Notes: a model not told the origin generated them from the sequence alone. DNA of 64,000 bases from Oscillatoriales cyanobacterium (GCA_011390955.1 JAABRM010000002.1:207879-271878); one strand, 5' to 3'; shown: positions 1 through 9,466, counted from the stretch's first letter. A program made the numbers and translations.

Positions 1-909
1 AGATTTGCTTGGAGATATTGATGTAGTGGACGGAGAATGAGAATGAGCGCGGGGGGCGATCGCGAGGGTAACTCCTGTTTGTGCCGGTTGATTAATTTCC
101 TTAAGTTCTAAGAGTACATCGTCAACGCTTTGATATCTTCTCGGTAAATAACAGGAAACCATTTTATCGAGAACTCGCGCTAATTGATGGCTGACATTAA
201 CTTGATGTTTCCAGACAATTTCTCCGGTAGATGGATCTTCGGGAAATTGACTGGCAGGAATGCCACTTAAGGCTTCAATTCCGATCATCCCCAAGGCATA
301 AATATCACTAGAAAATCTAGGTTTCCCTGCGGCTTGTTCGTGGGGCATATATCCCGGAGTTCCCACCGCAATTGTGCTGGTAGTTTGTCCGGTGGTGGTG
401 ACAGCTAGACCTTGAATCTCTTTGACAGCGCCGAAATCAATTAAGACAATTTTGCCATCGGATTTGCGGCGCATAATGTTTTGCGGTTTGATATCCCGAT
501 GAATGACGTTTTGTTGGTGAACGTATTTTAAGACTTCTAAAATTTCAATTAGCAGTGCAACTGTCTGCTTTTCACTGAAGATTTTTCCCGGATAGATTTC
601 TTGGGCTAAATCATCGCCTTCGATAAATTCCTGCACGAGGTAAAATTGTCCCCCGGCTTCAAAATAGGCAAACAATCTGGGAATGCGATCGTGTTCTCCC
701 AAATTTTGTAATGTGGCGGCTTCTTTTTGAAATAAGGTTTTGGCTGTTGACAAAACCTGCGGTTGCAGGCCATAAGTTGAGAGTTGTTTAACGACGCATT
801 TACGAGGAGTGGGCAGTTTTATGTCTTCGGCAAGATAGGTGATGCCGAATCCACCTCTCCCCAACTCTGAGAGGATTTGATAGCGATTTTCTAGGATGGT
901 GCCAATCAT
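1..909 (-). CDS. Serine/threonine protein kinase (C-terminus beyond window)
   Basis: This is a eukaryotic-type (Hanks) protein kinase that starts at 909 and runs off the left edge, so only about 303 residues are visible. The glycine loop GRGGFG is at residues 17-22 and the likely ATP-anchoring lysine is K41. The catalytic loop HRDIKPQN, the DFG motif (in LIDFGAVKE) and an activation segment ending GTPGYMPHEQ are all intact, so the kinase looks active. Cyanobacterial kinases of this type phosphorylate Ser/Thr on partner proteins and often carry C-terminal sensor repeats (WD40, TPR, pentapeptide) or a membrane segment. That part is outside the window, so the sensory role cannot be judged. It is read away from purB. 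Confidence 0.95.
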   Translation of the reverse strand, partial: MIGTILENRYQILSELGRGGFGITYLAEDIKLPTPRKCVVKQLSTYGLQPQVLSTAKTLFQKEAATLQNLGEHDRIPRLFAYFEAGGQFYLVQEFIEGDDLAQEIYPGKIFSEKQTVALLIEILEVLKYVHQQNVIHRDIKPQNIMRRKSDGKIVLIDFGAVKEIQGLAVTTTGQTTSTIAVGTPGYMPHEQAAGKPRFSSDIYALGMIGIEALSGIPASQFPEDPSTGEIVWKHQVNVSHQLARVLDKMVSCYLPRRYQSVDDVLLELKEINQPAQTGVTLAIAPRAHSHSPSTTSISPSKS

Positions 910-1188
910 TATTTTAAGAAAAAAAGGGGTAAGAGGCTAGAGGGATTGTATCACAGACATATTCCGGTTAGCAGTGGTCAGTTTGTGCGATCTGTTGGCG
1001 ATCGCATTGTGGGAGAAACCAGATTTTGAATCAAATCTTGGCTAAAATTCAGGCATTTTTCTGCTAAACCCAGTTTCTAGGAATTGCTGATTTTTTGGCT
1101 TTGATGGAGGGCAAAGACGAGGAGGATCCAATCGATAGACATAGGGCATTTCGGCCAACCAATAACCAATAGCCAATAACTAATCAGC

Positions 1189-1355
1189 AATCAACAACCA
1201 AAGAATCCCTACCCAACAACCAACAACCAACAACCAACAACCAACAACCAACAACCAACAACCAACAACCAACAACTAACAACCAACAACCAACCAACAA
1301 CTAACAACCAACAACCAACAACCAACAACCAACAACCAACAACCAACAACAAATT
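1189..1355. repeat. Heptamer short-sequence repeat array (CAACAAC type)
   Basis: The region between the kinase and purB (910-1410) holds about 20 near-perfect tandem copies of the heptamer AACAACC with occasional CCAACTA variants. This is the long tandemly repeated repetitive (LTRR/STRR) class known from filamentous cyanobacteria. No gene is visible in this gap. Confidence 0.9.
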
Positions 1356-1443
1356 AAATCTTATTAAGATTAAACAACTAGAATGGCCGCTGGGCTAAAG
1401 GCGTACTACAATGGAAAGGTTGTCTAGATCCTTTTGCCAGCGC

Positions 1444-2739
1444 GTGATCGAGCGTTATACCCTGCCCGAGATGGGCGAACTTTGGACAGAAACCTATAAG
1501 TTAAAAACTTGGCTGCAAGTGGAAATTGCCGTTTGTGAGGCGCAAGCTGAACTCGGATATATTCCTGCGGCAGCGGTTGAAGAAATTAAACAAAAAGCAA
1601 ATTTTGACCCGAAGCGGATTCAGGAAATTGAGGCGGAAGTCCGCCATGATGTGATTGCATTTCTCACTAATGTGAATGAATATGTGGGCGATGCGGGACG
1701 CTATATCCATTTGGGCATGACCAGTTCCGATATGTTGGATACAGCATTGACCCTGCAAATGGTGGCTAGTCTGAATCTGCTGTTGGAAGTGCTGGAAGAT
1801 TTGATTCAAGCGATTCGCTATCAGGCGCAACAACACCGAGATACGGTGATGATTGGCCGATCGCACGGAATTCATGGGGAACCGATTACTTTTGGGTTTA
1901 AGTTAGCCGGTTGGTTGGCGGAGGTGTTGCGTCACCGCGATCGCCTGATTCAACTGCGGAAACGTATCTCTGTGGGTCAAATTTCCGGCGCAATGGGAAC
2001 TTATGCCAATATTGACCCCAGAATTGAGGCGATCGTCTGCCAAAAACTGGGACTCGAACCCGATATCGCCTCCACCCAGGTGATTTCCAGAGAAATTCAC
2101 GCGGACTTTGTGCAACATTTGGCCTTGTTGACGGCCTCTATTGAACGGTTTGCCGTGGAAATTCGCAACCTGCAACGCACTGATGTGTTGGAAGTTGAGG
2201 AATTTTTCTCTAAAGGACAAAAAGGTTCTTCGGCAATGCCCCACAAACGCAACCCCGTGCGTTCAGAACGGCTGACCGGGATGGCCCGATTAATTCGCGG
2301 CTATGCCATGACCGCTTTGGAAAATGTGGCCTTGTGGCATGAACGGGATATTTCCCACAGTTCCGCCGAACGGGTGCTGCTGCCGGATGCCTGTATTCTG
2401 ACTCATTTTATGTTGGTGGAAACTACCGATTTGGTGAAACATCTGCTGGTTTACCCCGACAATATGCAGCGCAATATGAATGTTTACGGCGGTGTGGTGT
2501 TCAGTCAACGGGTGATGTTAGCCCTGGTTGGTCAAGGAATGCGCCGCGAGGAAGCTTATGCGATCGTGCAATCTTGTGCTCATCAAGCCTGGAATAAACT
2601 TGATGGTGATTTTCATGCCCTGATTTGCCAAGATCCCAGGGTGAAAGAAAAACTCACCCCAGAAGCGATCGCCGCTTGTTTCGATCCACAGCAACAACTC
2701 AAAAATCTCCCGGAAATTTATCAGCGATTGGGGATTTAA
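1444..2739 (+). CDS. purB: Adenylosuccinate lyase
   Basis: PurB cleaves SAICAR to AICAR and adenylosuccinate to AMP, both releasing fumarate, in purine synthesis. The fumarase/aspartase signature SSAMPHKRNP is present (residues about 265-274), as are GMTSSDMLDT and the GRSHG histidine segment, so all catalytic motifs are intact. The length of 431 residues fits the bacterial short form. An ATG at 1411 opens the same frame, but family members begin MIERYTLPEM, which corresponds to the GTG at 1444. I prefer the GTG, although no strong Shine-Dalgarno sequence decides between the two. It is a single gene with repeats on both sides. Confidence 0.96.
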   Translation: MIERYTLPEMGELWTETYKLKTWLQVEIAVCEAQAELGYIPAAAVEEIKQKANFDPKRIQEIEAEVRHDVIAFLTNVNEYVGDAGRYIHLGMTSSDMLDTALTLQMVASLNLLLEVLEDLIQAIRYQAQQHRDTVMIGRSHGIHGEPITFGFKLAGWLAEVLRHRDRLIQLRKRISVGQISGAMGTYANIDPRIEAIVCQKLGLEPDIASTQVISREIHADFVQHLALLTASIERFAVEIRNLQRTDVLEVEEFFSKGQKGSSAMPHKRNPVRSERLTGMARLIRGYAMTALENVALWHERDISHSSAERVLLPDACILTHFMLVETTDLVKHLLVYPDNMQRNMNVYGGVVFSQRVMLALVGQGMRREEAYAIVQSCAHQAWNKLDGDFHALICQDPRVKEKLTPEAIAACFDPQQQLKNLPEIYQRLGI

Positions 2740-2769
2740 TTGCGGATTTATTTGGGGATTTAACTAACA

Positions 2770-2941
2770 AAACCACAGAGACACAGAGGACACAAAGTAA
2801 GATAATTAAAGTTAGATCATCTTTGTGTTATTTGTGTCTTTGTGGTTAATTTATCAGAACTTACGCATAAACGCTATTGGTAGGGTGTGTTAGCGAAGCG
2901 TAACGCACCAATACCCCAGATATAGATTCGTTGCGTAAGTC
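2770..2941. repeat. Two adjacent inverted-repeat elements
   Basis: Between purB and the TerD-like gene lie two palindromic elements. The first (about 2770-2848) has arms ACCACAGAGACACAGAGG and the approximate reverse complement ending GTCTTTGTGGTT. The second (about 2862-2941) is bounded by ACTTACGCA and TGCGTAAGT and contains TAGGGTGTGTTAGCGAAGC. A relative of the second lies at about 42920-42982. These are non-coding repeats that could form hairpins. Confidence 0.7.
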
Positions 2942-2980
2942 CTATTTATGTAATTGATTTAGTTGAGGTTTGTTTGAGGT

Positions 2981-3574
2981 TTAATTGCTATATTTAAATA
3001 ACAATTCATTCAGATGATCGATGGTCATTGTTTCTCCTAATGGGGTTAATAACCAGCCGTTTTCTTGACGTTTTAAAGTCGCTGTCAATAAGGCGGTTTT
3101 TCCCACCCATTCCGGGTTAGATAAAGATTGATGAATGAGCACTTGCCCGGAGAAGCGATCGCATAGTCGCCAAAACCCATTTTTTACTTCACTAAAATCT
3201 TGTTTTAAATCGGCACCAGAGTCAATGGCTACCCCAAAGATAATCTGCGCGATCGCCTTTGGCACTTGCTTCAAATCGATCGACATATTCTCATCATCGC
3301 CTTCCCCCGCTCCAGTTAAATTATCATTAGAAAGAATAATTGCCCCTGAGTCATGTTTGGGATGACCGGCATAAATGAAATCCATTTTACCGCGAGGTAA
3401 TTTACCCCGGTCATCTAAACAGAGTGCCACTAAGTCAAGATCGATATCATCTTCTACATCATCTTTAACATCATCTTCCGCATCATCTTCCATCGTCATA
3501 TCCCACCCTAAACCACATTTGAGTCGGGTAAAAGGGCTCAATTCATGTTTGATTGGTTCAACAGAATTCATCAT
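2981..3574 (-). CDS. TerD-family (tellurium resistance/stress) protein
   Basis: The protein has 197 residues. Residues about 45-190 match the TerD fold: a start of type DIDLDLVALCLDDRGK, then DFIYAGHPKHDSGAIILSNDNLTGAGEGDDENMSIDL, which carries the acidic calcium-binding NLTGxGEGDDE motif. TerD proteins are calcium-binding stress proteins associated with tellurite, phage or envelope stress resistance; no enzymatic activity is established. The insert EDDAEDDVKDDVEDDIDLD near residues 30-48 is a short acidic repeat that most TerD proteins lack. It stands alone rather than in a ter operon, so its role is unclear. Confidence 0.82.
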   Translation of the reverse strand: MMNSVEPIKHELSPFTRLKCGLGWDMTMEDDAEDDVKDDVEDDIDLDLVALCLDDRGKLPRGKMDFIYAGHPKHDSGAIILSNDNLTGAGEGDDENMSIDLKQVPKAIAQIIFGVAIDSGADLKQDFSEVKNGFWRLCDRFSGQVLIHQSLSNPEWVGKTALLTATLKRQENGWLLTPLGETMTIDHLNELLFKYSN

Positions 3575-3630
3575 TGTTTGAATTTTGGTCTGGTTATTAC
3601 TGCTTTCAATAGTTTATCGCAATTTTCTGA

Positions 3631-3735
3631 GTTATTTTGAAGTACAAATACAAAAAAACCTGTGATTCACCCGTTAAGGAACCATGCGCGTCAGCGCTAT
3701 ATGCGGGAATCCAGGAAACCTCCGTAATTCATCCG
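3631..3735. repeat. Degenerate GAAGTAC-type palindromic element
   Basis: The segment TGAAGTACAAATAC ... GAATCCAGGAAACC ... TAATTCATCC resembles a decayed copy of the elements at 39597-39692 and 51954-52072, which have GAAGTACA/TGTACTTC arms around a GAATGACAG/GATTCCCG core. The match is imperfect. Confidence 0.45.
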
Positions 3736-3820
3736 CATTGCTACCGCTATATTGTTTCTGCTATCTAATAATTTATTCCTGCCTATTTCATCCTGAATGT
3801 TTTCTAGCTTGGGGCAAACT

Positions 3821-5077
3821 TTAAAACTTATCGGTGATTTTTTTCACCTGGGCGATCGCCTCTTCTGGTTTCCCGGAAAGAGGGAAAATCAAAATACTCT
3901 GGACTTCTGGATCTTTGACTAAACTCTCTAAATGTTTAAATTGTCGCTCTGTAATCGCGATACCATTTGATTGCTTAACATAACCTAACTCTTGAGCAAA
4001 ATTTTCCTCACTATAAACCTGGATAAACACGCGGTCTACACTCCAGTTTTCCCAATCAGCGGCAAAATATTGTTTCGACCAATAAGGATTATGATGACAA
4101 AGGTCAAAGCTAACCGCAGGATTCGCTTTTTTCATCTCAGCAATCATCTCTTCCACAAACTTAGTTAAACTAGCAGTCCGGTCAACTTTTCCCGGCAGTT
4201 CGGCATAATAACCCAGATAATCATCCCACTGCACCGCATCAATTTTGGGGTACTTTTTCACAAATTCTACTAAGATATCTTTAAAAAATTCTCCTACTTC
4301 GGGAATTTCCACATCCAGGACATAATGATCCACTCCGGGATGAGTCCTATCCACCCCAGGGACAATCCATTTCCGGGCAACAGCCAAGTCAAAAACCGGA
4401 CTATTTTCATCAATTTTTATCCCCTTTTCAAAATAGGCATGAACTTGCATCCCTTGTTTATGGGCTTCATCGATTAACCAATCTAACCAGCGATCTTGAA
4501 ATTCATTAGGACAGCTTTCATAACCTAAAGTTTTTTGCATCACTTGGCTATTGTACATAGTGCAAGCATTGCCCCAAACCCCATGAATTATCGTATTAAT
4601 TCCTTGAGAGTGATAATAACGGACTCGTTCTCTAATCGTTTGTTCGTCGGTATTATTGGTGATGGCATAACGACTGATATAAACCCCGCGAATAATTTTG
4701 CTTTCCCAGGTAGTTCCAGCCGGCAAATTTACAGCTTGTTTTTGGGTTGTTTTGGGGTTTTTTCCTATGTCGGACTGGGGGGAATTGGGTAATATTTTCG
4801 GTGAAGATTGGGTTTGAGGGGCTGTTTGACTTTCTGGGGGTTTGTCTGATGGTTTTAAAGCAGTAATCTTAGCCGTAATATCGGCAATAAACGGTTGAAC
4901 TTGTTCGGGAATCGGGATTTGTTGCACTAAAGGAAAAATTTGGTTGGTAAAAAAATCTTTTTGGTGGGTAAATAACCAATAGCCGCCGCCCATGAAAATG
5001 AGGATGATGGAAATAGGAATACTACTGCATCCACAGCCACTAGGCTTTTTTTTGACCTTGGTTTCTCGATTGTTCAT
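3821..5077 (-). CDS. Membrane-anchored family-10-like glycosyl hydrolase
   Basis: This 418-residue protein has one N-terminal membrane segment (ISIILIFMGGGYWLF, about residues 22-36), a Pro/Ser/Gln-rich linker to about residue 125, and then a TIM-barrel glycoside-hydrolase-like domain. The domain starts with SKIIRGVYISRYA and contains IIHGVWGNACTMY, VHAYFEKGI and DAVQWDDYLGYY. This fits the GHL10/DUF187-type putative glycosyl hydrolases that are common in cyanobacteria. Acidic residues in VQWDD and the E of YFEKG are candidate catalytic groups. It probably acts on the cell wall or on polysaccharide outside the plasma membrane. The substrate is unknown. Confidence 0.8.
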   Translation of the reverse strand: MNNRETKVKKKPSGCGCSSIPISIILIFMGGGYWLFTHQKDFFTNQIFPLVQQIPIPEQVQPFIADITAKITALKPSDKPPESQTAPQTQSSPKILPNSPQSDIGKNPKTTQKQAVNLPAGTTWESKIIRGVYISRYAITNNTDEQTIRERVRYYHSQGINTIIHGVWGNACTMYNSQVMQKTLGYESCPNEFQDRWLDWLIDEAHKQGMQVHAYFEKGIKIDENSPVFDLAVARKWIVPGVDRTHPGVDHYVLDVEIPEVGEFFKDILVEFVKKYPKIDAVQWDDYLGYYAELPGKVDRTASLTKFVEEMIAEMKKANPAVSFDLCHHNPYWSKQYFAADWENWSVDRVFIQVYSEENFAQELGYVKQSNGIAITERQFKHLESLVKDPEVQSILIFPLSGKPEEAIAQVKKITDKF

Positions 5078-5549
5078 GGTTTAACGATCCTGGTTGGTGG
5101 GGAATAAAAAGTTGTTTTTTTTGTGAGTTTATGGTATAATTATATCATTAATATAAAATAATTGACATGAGTTGGTGATTTCATTCCGTGGCTAGATTAA
5201 TGTAAATAAAGAACCAAGAAATGAAGCGATCGCATCATCATCGGAATGCTGCTGGGTCGGCAGGGGCGGAGATAAATGAGCGAAATTAACCGCCCCGTTT
5301 TCTGGGGTTTGGCGCGATCGCCAGCATTGTCAGCATTAAGGAGTCTCACCCCTTAGTTTAATTATCGCTTCAGTTGTTAGGGGCGATCGGTTAGCATAAA
5401 TACAGAATCAATATAAATCAATCAATGCTCGGGACTGGCAACTTGTAATAAAAGTCAACATTTCCAAATCTAAAAGACTTGATTGTATTGGCAATTGAAT
5501 CTTTGGCAAATTCCCTGATATTCTTAGCAACAATACCAGCATAAATTCT
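5078..5549. other. Intergenic region without a recognised gene
   Basis: This 472-bp divergent promoter region lies between the glycosyl-hydrolase-like gene and the DUF4126 gene. It is AT-rich near 5110-5165 and contains GCGATCGC sites. I see no ORF, RNA gene or repeat array in it. Confidence 0.5.
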
Positions 5550-6155
5550 ATGATTGGACTCTTAGCGGCACTTTCGGCAGCAGCAGCGGGGGGTATGAGA
5601 ATTGCCCTACCTTTACTTTTAATTGGTTTGTTGCAAAATGAGGATCTTTGGTCACGAGTCCCTTTATTGTCAAAGCTTCATCCCCAAGTGGTAATTGCCG
5701 TATTGGTAAGCTGGTCATTGTTTGAACTATTTGCCTCAAAAAAGCTGTTGGGGCAACGAGTATTACAAACGGTTCAGTTAGTTTGTAGTCCCTTTGTTGG
5801 GGCAATTATGGGTATGGCGATCGCGCAACTAACCTTTGTGGGAGAAGACGCGGATGCCCCAGGATTTGTGATTGCAATTATTGGGGTAGTCGGTGGACTA
5901 TTAGCCTTAGTATTGCAACTGGTTCAAGTCGGCTGGTTTTATCGTTTGGGACGACTACCTTTTTGGGCAATTTTAGCCCAAGATATCCTCTGTATTTCTC
6001 TCGTCTTCTTAGCTTTTGATGCCCCCAGAGAAGGAGCAATTATTGCCTTATTATTATTGTGGTTAGCGATTCGCAGTTCCCAACAGTGGTATCGCTGGTA
6101 TATTAACCAAGGAGTTAAACAACATCCTCGTCACCACAAGCAAAAACCGGATTAA
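5550..6155 (+). CDS. DUF4126 family membrane protein
   Basis: The protein has 201 residues with about five or six hydrophobic segments. The glycine-rich start LAALSAAAAGGMRIALPLLL and the SWSLFELFASKKLLG region are typical of DUF4126, a family of small integral membrane proteins of unknown function that is common in cyanobacteria. It ends in a basic, histidine-rich tail (KQHPRHHKQKPD). It stands alone. No biochemical role can be assigned. Confidence 0.75.
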   Translation: MIGLLAALSAAAAGGMRIALPLLLIGLLQNEDLWSRVPLLSKLHPQVVIAVLVSWSLFELFASKKLLGQRVLQTVQLVCSPFVGAIMGMAIAQLTFVGEDADAPGFVIAIIGVVGGLLALVLQLVQVGWFYRLGRLPFWAILAQDILCISLVFLAFDAPREGAIIALLLLWLAIRSSQQWYRWYINQGVKQHPRHHKQKPD

Positions 6156-6180
6156 TACCATTTCCAAAAATTCATGCATC

Positions 6181-6295
6181 TCTAGGGGCGCAAGCATTGC
6201 GCCCCTACAACATAAATTTATTTCCTGTAGGGGCGCAATGCTTGCGCCTACAACATAAATTTATTTCCTGTAGGGGCGCAATGCTTGCGCCCAAA
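6181..6295. repeat. Triplicated GGGCGCAAGCATTGCGCCC palindromes
   Basis: Three palindromes based on GGGGCGCAATGCTTGCGCC sit at about 6184, 6229 and 6271. They are separated by near-identical spacers containing ACAACATAAATTTATTTCC, so the unit appears tandemly duplicated. A relative lies at 22935-23010. It is non-coding. Confidence 0.8.
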
Positions 6296-6334
6296 TAAAT
6301 CTTGGAATTGTAGCAAAATTTTTTTTATTTGGTA

Positions 6335-6486
6335 TAAGTAGGTGAACATAATTAATTGCACTTTTCGTTCCCTGCCGATAGGCTTTGGATTCCCGTCGGA
6401 GTTTACCCCCGCGAATGCGTGGGGCGGGAATGACAGTTTTTCTTCTGATATGGTCTGTGGTGCATTTATTTCTGCCCACCTACTTA
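6335..6486. mobile_element. MITE family 1, copy A
   Basis: This non-coding element of about 150 bp is bounded by TAAGTAGGTG and CACCTACTTA. It has conserved internal blocks (GAACATAATTAATTGCACTT near one end, GGTGCATTTATTTCTGCC near the other) and a central hairpin around GATTCCCG/CGGGAATGAC. Six other copies occur in this window. The flank is TTAA on the right and ATAA on the left. Confidence 0.8.
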
Positions 6487-6524
6487 AGTAAGGCAAAAAT
6501 GGGGCAAAAATTCGCGATCGTCCA

Positions 6525-6557
6525 TAAAAAAATAAAGTCCGCTTTTGGCGGACTTTA
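6525..6557 (-). terminator. Rho-independent terminator of hemH
   Basis: Read on the minus strand, a perfect 10-bp stem (TAAAGTCCGC/GCGGACTTTA) with a 5-nt loop is followed by a run of seven Ts. It lies about 75 bp downstream of the hemH stop. Just beside it, at about 6558-6600, TAGCGCATATA-like units are repeated. Confidence 0.85.
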
Positions 6558-6629
6558 TATATGTAGCGCATATAGTAGCGCATATATATATGTAGCGCGA
6601 TTACTTTAACCTATCGATCGCCCAAGGGA

Positions 6630-7793
6630 TTACAACAATCCGACAAAATGTAACGGCCCATGACCGCTAATTAACTCAACGACCAAAGCAATAAAACCAA
6701 TCATTGCCAAACGACCATTCCAAACTTCCGCTGTGGTGGTTAAACCCCACTCCCAACGTTCTTGGGGATACAGTTTGAAAGTCTTCTCTGGACGCATGAC
6801 TTTGGAGAAATTGACATTGGGAGCCCGCAAGGCTTCTTCCACTAAATCCGCCAAGTCATTAATAAATACGGGATGAGTATTTAAAGCCGGAACCCGATAA
6901 AAATTCTCAATTCCCGCTTCTTCAGCCACTTCCCGATATTCGATATCAATTTCTTCCAGGGTTTCGATATGTTCCGAGACAAAACTAATCGGCACTATCA
7001 TTAAATCTTTCACCCCTTTGTGGGCTAATTCTTCAATGGCTTCATCGGTATAGGGTTTCAACCATTCTATTGGCCCGACGCGACTTTGATAAGCCAAAGT
7101 GTAATCATTTGGCCGATTTAAGGTTTGCATGATTAACTTGGTGCAGTCCTCGATTTCCTTTTGGTACGGATCCCCCAGGTCATCCACATAACTTTGCGGC
7201 ACCCCGTGAGCACTGAAGAAAATATGCACTCGATCGGGATTAGGGGATCGATCCAGTTCGCGAATAATTAAGTCAGCCATTGCTTGCAAATAGCCAGAAT
7301 GTCTGTACCACGAAGGAATCACCGTATAGTCAATCTTTTGTAATTCTGGGTCTTGTTCCCACAAGGTTTCCAATTGCCGGAAGCTGGAGCCACTGGTGCT
7401 AATGGAAAATTGAGGATACAGGGGTAAAATTACTAAGCTGGAGATGCGATCGCGCTTGATCTGAGCGATCGCCTCTTCGGTGAAAGGATGCCAATAGCGC
7501 ATCCCCACATAAACTTCGGCATTATGTCCATTGGCTTCTAGCTGCTGCCGTAGGGCGATCGCTTGTTCTTCTGTAATCCGACGCAGGGGAGAACCCCCGC
7601 CTATTTTTTTATAATTTTCTTGTGATGTTTTTGCCCTGCGACTGGAAATTAGCCACGCTAAAGGTTTTTGCAGCCAGGGAAAAGGCAGGCGAATAATTTC
7701 TGGATCAGAAAATAGGTTGTACAGGAAGGGGCGGACATCCTCAAGCTGTTCCGGCCCACCTAGATTGAGTAATAATACCCCTACACGGCCCAT
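6630..7793 (-). CDS. hemH: Ferrochelatase with C-terminal chlorophyll-binding-like helix
   Basis: HemH inserts Fe2+ into protoporphyrin IX, the last step of protoheme synthesis, at the membrane. The 387-residue protein has the family start [10 protein letters not shown], the metal-site histidine in FFSAHGVP (about residue 196) and the glutamate segment [12 protein letters not shown]. After about residue 340 it continues into the cyanobacterial/plastid extension. Its terminal helix [20 protein letters not shown] is a chlorophyll a/b-binding (HLIP-type) motif, thought to link heme synthesis to pigment status. It is followed by a strong terminator. The divergent methyltransferase gene starts 127 bp upstream. 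Confidence 0.97.
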   Translation of the reverse strand: MGRVGVLLLNLGGPEQLEDVRPFLYNLFSDPEIIRLPFPWLQKPLAWLISSRRAKTSQENYKKIGGGSPLRRITEEQAIALRQQLEANGHNAEVYVGMRYWHPFTEEAIAQIKRDRISSLVILPLYPQFSISTSGSSFRQLETLWEQDPELQKIDYTVIPSWYRHSGYLQAMADLIIRELDRSPNPDRVHIFFSAHGVPQSYVDDLGDPYQKEIEDCTKLIMQTLNRPNDYTLAYQSRVGPIEWLKPYTDEAIEELAHKGVKDLMIVPISFVSEHIETLEEIDIEYREVAEEAGIENFYRVPALNTHPVFINDLADLVEEALRAPNVNFSKVMRPEKTFKLYPQERWEWGLTTTAEVWNGRLAMIGFIALVVELISGHGPLHFVGLL

Positions 7794-7919
7794 AATAGTT
7801 ATAATTTCCCAAACACTTTAATTTTCGTAATCTATTGTAACAATAAAAGCTGAGATGGTATCAGATTTATTGAGAAAGTATTTCGCATTGCCGATCGCAC
7901 TCACAACAAGGAAAAAGCC

Positions 7920-8546
7920 GTGGCTACAATTCTCAGAGACTTAAGTTACCAGCACCAATGGTTATATGACAGCATCTCCGGTTTAGCGTCTCTCGCGGTG
8001 GGGGGTGAGTCCCGGTTTCGCCAACTGCCCTTGCAAGGGTTGAACCTCCCCAGGGACACAAAAGTCCTGGATCTCTGCTGTGGCAGTGGTCAAGCGACTG
8101 GGGTCTTGGTGCAAAATTTTGCCGATGTCACCGGGCTGGATGCCTCCCCATTATCCATCAAACGGGCGCAAAAAAATGTCCCCCAGGCATCATATATAGA
8201 AGCCTTTGCGGAGGAGATGCCTATTTGCGATCGCCTATTTGATTTAGTCCATACCAGTGCAGCCCTTCACGAAATGCAGCCGCAACAGTTGCGACAAATT
8301 CTCAAAGAAGTCTATCGGGTCTTGAAACCAGGGGGCATTTTTACCTTAGCGGATTTTCATCCCCCCACAAATCCGATTTTTTGGCCTGGGGTCGCCATAT
8401 TTTTCTGGTTATTTGAAACCGAAACCGCATGGCATTTGTTAAAAACTAACTTACCGGAATTACTCACAGAAGTGGGATTTGTTGTGGAAAATTCCACCCT
8501 TTATGCTGGGGGTAGTTTACAAGTAATTCAGGCCAAGAAAAATTAA
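7920..8546 (+). CDS. Class I SAM-dependent methyltransferase
   Basis: The gene starts with GTG and encodes 208 residues. The SAM-binding motif I is VLDLCCGSG at residues 49-57. It is followed by the acidic residue of motif II (VTGLDAS), motif III (DLVHTSAALHEM) and YRVLKPGGIFTLADF. This is a UbiE/BchM-like methyltransferase fold. Close cyanobacterial homologues are only annotated as methyltransferases, and the substrate cannot be read from the sequence. The C-terminus has a hydrophobic patch (PIFWPGVAIFFWLF) that may bind a lipid-like substrate or a membrane. Confidence 0.85.
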   Translation: MATILRDLSYQHQWLYDSISGLASLAVGGESRFRQLPLQGLNLPRDTKVLDLCCGSGQATGVLVQNFADVTGLDASPLSIKRAQKNVPQASYIEAFAEEMPICDRLFDLVHTSAALHEMQPQQLRQILKEVYRVLKPGGIFTLADFHPPTNPIFWPGVAIFFWLFETETAWHLLKTNLPELLTEVGFVVENSTLYAGGSLQVIQAKKN

Positions 8547-8644
8547 TTCTTTAAAGGAAGCATTCCGGCAGAAATTTCTGGTTAAAAACTTAAATTGAAT
8601 CCGGTCATGCTTCGCCCACCCTAACCGATTAAGCGGACGACGGT

Positions 8645-8986
8645 CTAAGCCACACCATAATCTGTATAAGGGCGCTTGTAGGGGGGATGCAAACCCAGGA
8701 CAATATCCTCGCGAGGAATTCCCATTGCCACTAATTCTTCCGCAGGATTCCAATCGGTGAGGTTTTGTTGCAACCAAATTTTACCATCTTTAATATCAAA
8801 ATGAATAATCGAGCGATAAATCCGATTTAGCTCTTGCCAACCCACATCCATCCATTGATAATGATCTCGTTGGGTATCAAATATGAGTTGTGTTTCAATT
8901 TCAGGATTTGACGGGTAATACTCATAGTTTGCATAACGAGTGAGCAGGCTTTGAATCGCGACTCGATATTGTTCTACTTTATCCAT
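8645..8986 (-). CDS. xisI: XisI family protein
   Basis: This 113-residue protein matches the XisI family. Typical features are the start YRVAIQSLLTRYANY, the central DHYQWMDVGW block, the HFDIKDGKIWLQQN block, and an end in DIVLGLHPPYKRPYT. XisI was named as a controlling factor for excision of the fdxN element in Anabaena. Most homologues occur in genomes without that element, so the real role is unknown. Its start overlaps the end of xisH by 13 bp, which implies translational coupling. Confidence 0.9.
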   Translation of the reverse strand: MDKVEQYRVAIQSLLTRYANYEYYPSNPEIETQLIFDTQRDHYQWMDVGWQELNRIYRSIIHFDIKDGKIWLQQNLTDWNPAEELVAMGIPREDIVLGLHPPYKRPYTDYGVA

Positions 8987-9387
8987 TTTATAATAATCTC
9001 CTTGACTGGATCGTAAACAATTAAAAGCACTTGATATTTTTTAATGGCTGTTTGAGTAAAATCCAGTTGAAAAAAGCTTTGATAACTTTCTAAGGGAACA
9101 GCCAAATATAGGGTACGCTCTGGGTCAATAGTTTCTAGTGCCAAACGGTAACTGAGAAACTGTCCTAGTGCAGCATAAAAATCGGTGATAGCAGAAGGAT
9201 TGAGAAAGCTTTTAATTTCCACAGCAATTTTTTCATTTTCCCGTTCAGCGGCCAGTAATTTTTCTGCACCCAAATCAATTTGAAAGTCAACTTTCCCATA
9301 CTTGAACCCAAAGGGGTCTTGGGTAATGACCCACTGTTCTTTTGTGAGTGCTATTTTAACAACATCGTGAAAACGGTCTTTAGCCAC
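8974..9387 (-). CDS. xisH: XisH family protein (nuclease-fold)
   Basis: XisH is the partner of XisI. The core (KDRFHDVVKIALTKEQWVIT, VDFQIDLGAEKLLAAERENEKIAVEIKSFL, FYAALGQFLSYRLAL) matches the family. The D...ExK arrangement in VDFQID...VEIK is the restriction-endonuclease-like (PD-(D/E)XK) signature, which suggests DNA cleavage or binding. The open frame continues up to 9429, but family members begin around MAKDRFHD, so I place the start at the GTG at 9387. The upstream start at 9429 cannot be excluded. The two genes form a bicistronic unit. fdxN-element recombinase genes are not seen here. Confidence 0.88.
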   Translation of the reverse strand: MAKDRFHDVVKIALTKEQWVITQDPFGFKYGKVDFQIDLGAEKLLAAERENEKIAVEIKSFLNPSAITDFYAALGQFLSYRLALETIDPERTLYLAVPLESYQSFFQLDFTQTAIKKYQVLLIVYDPVKEIIIKWIK

Positions 9388-9466
9388 AACAGACAATCCG
9401 ATAAGCGCGGTGCTATCCAAACTTATCATAGCAAGTCAAACAGTGAGTAGGGTATGTATCGCGGTC

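Noticed and set aside
1189..1355. Heptamer tracts as CRISPR or as coding sequence
   Set aside because: These are simple tandem 7-mers with no spacers; frames through them only give NNQQPTT-type low-complexity peptides.
6248..6583. Minus-strand frames over the MITE and terminator near 6.3-6.6 kb
   Set aside because: They run through a MITE, palindromes and the hemH terminator; no protein family is seen.
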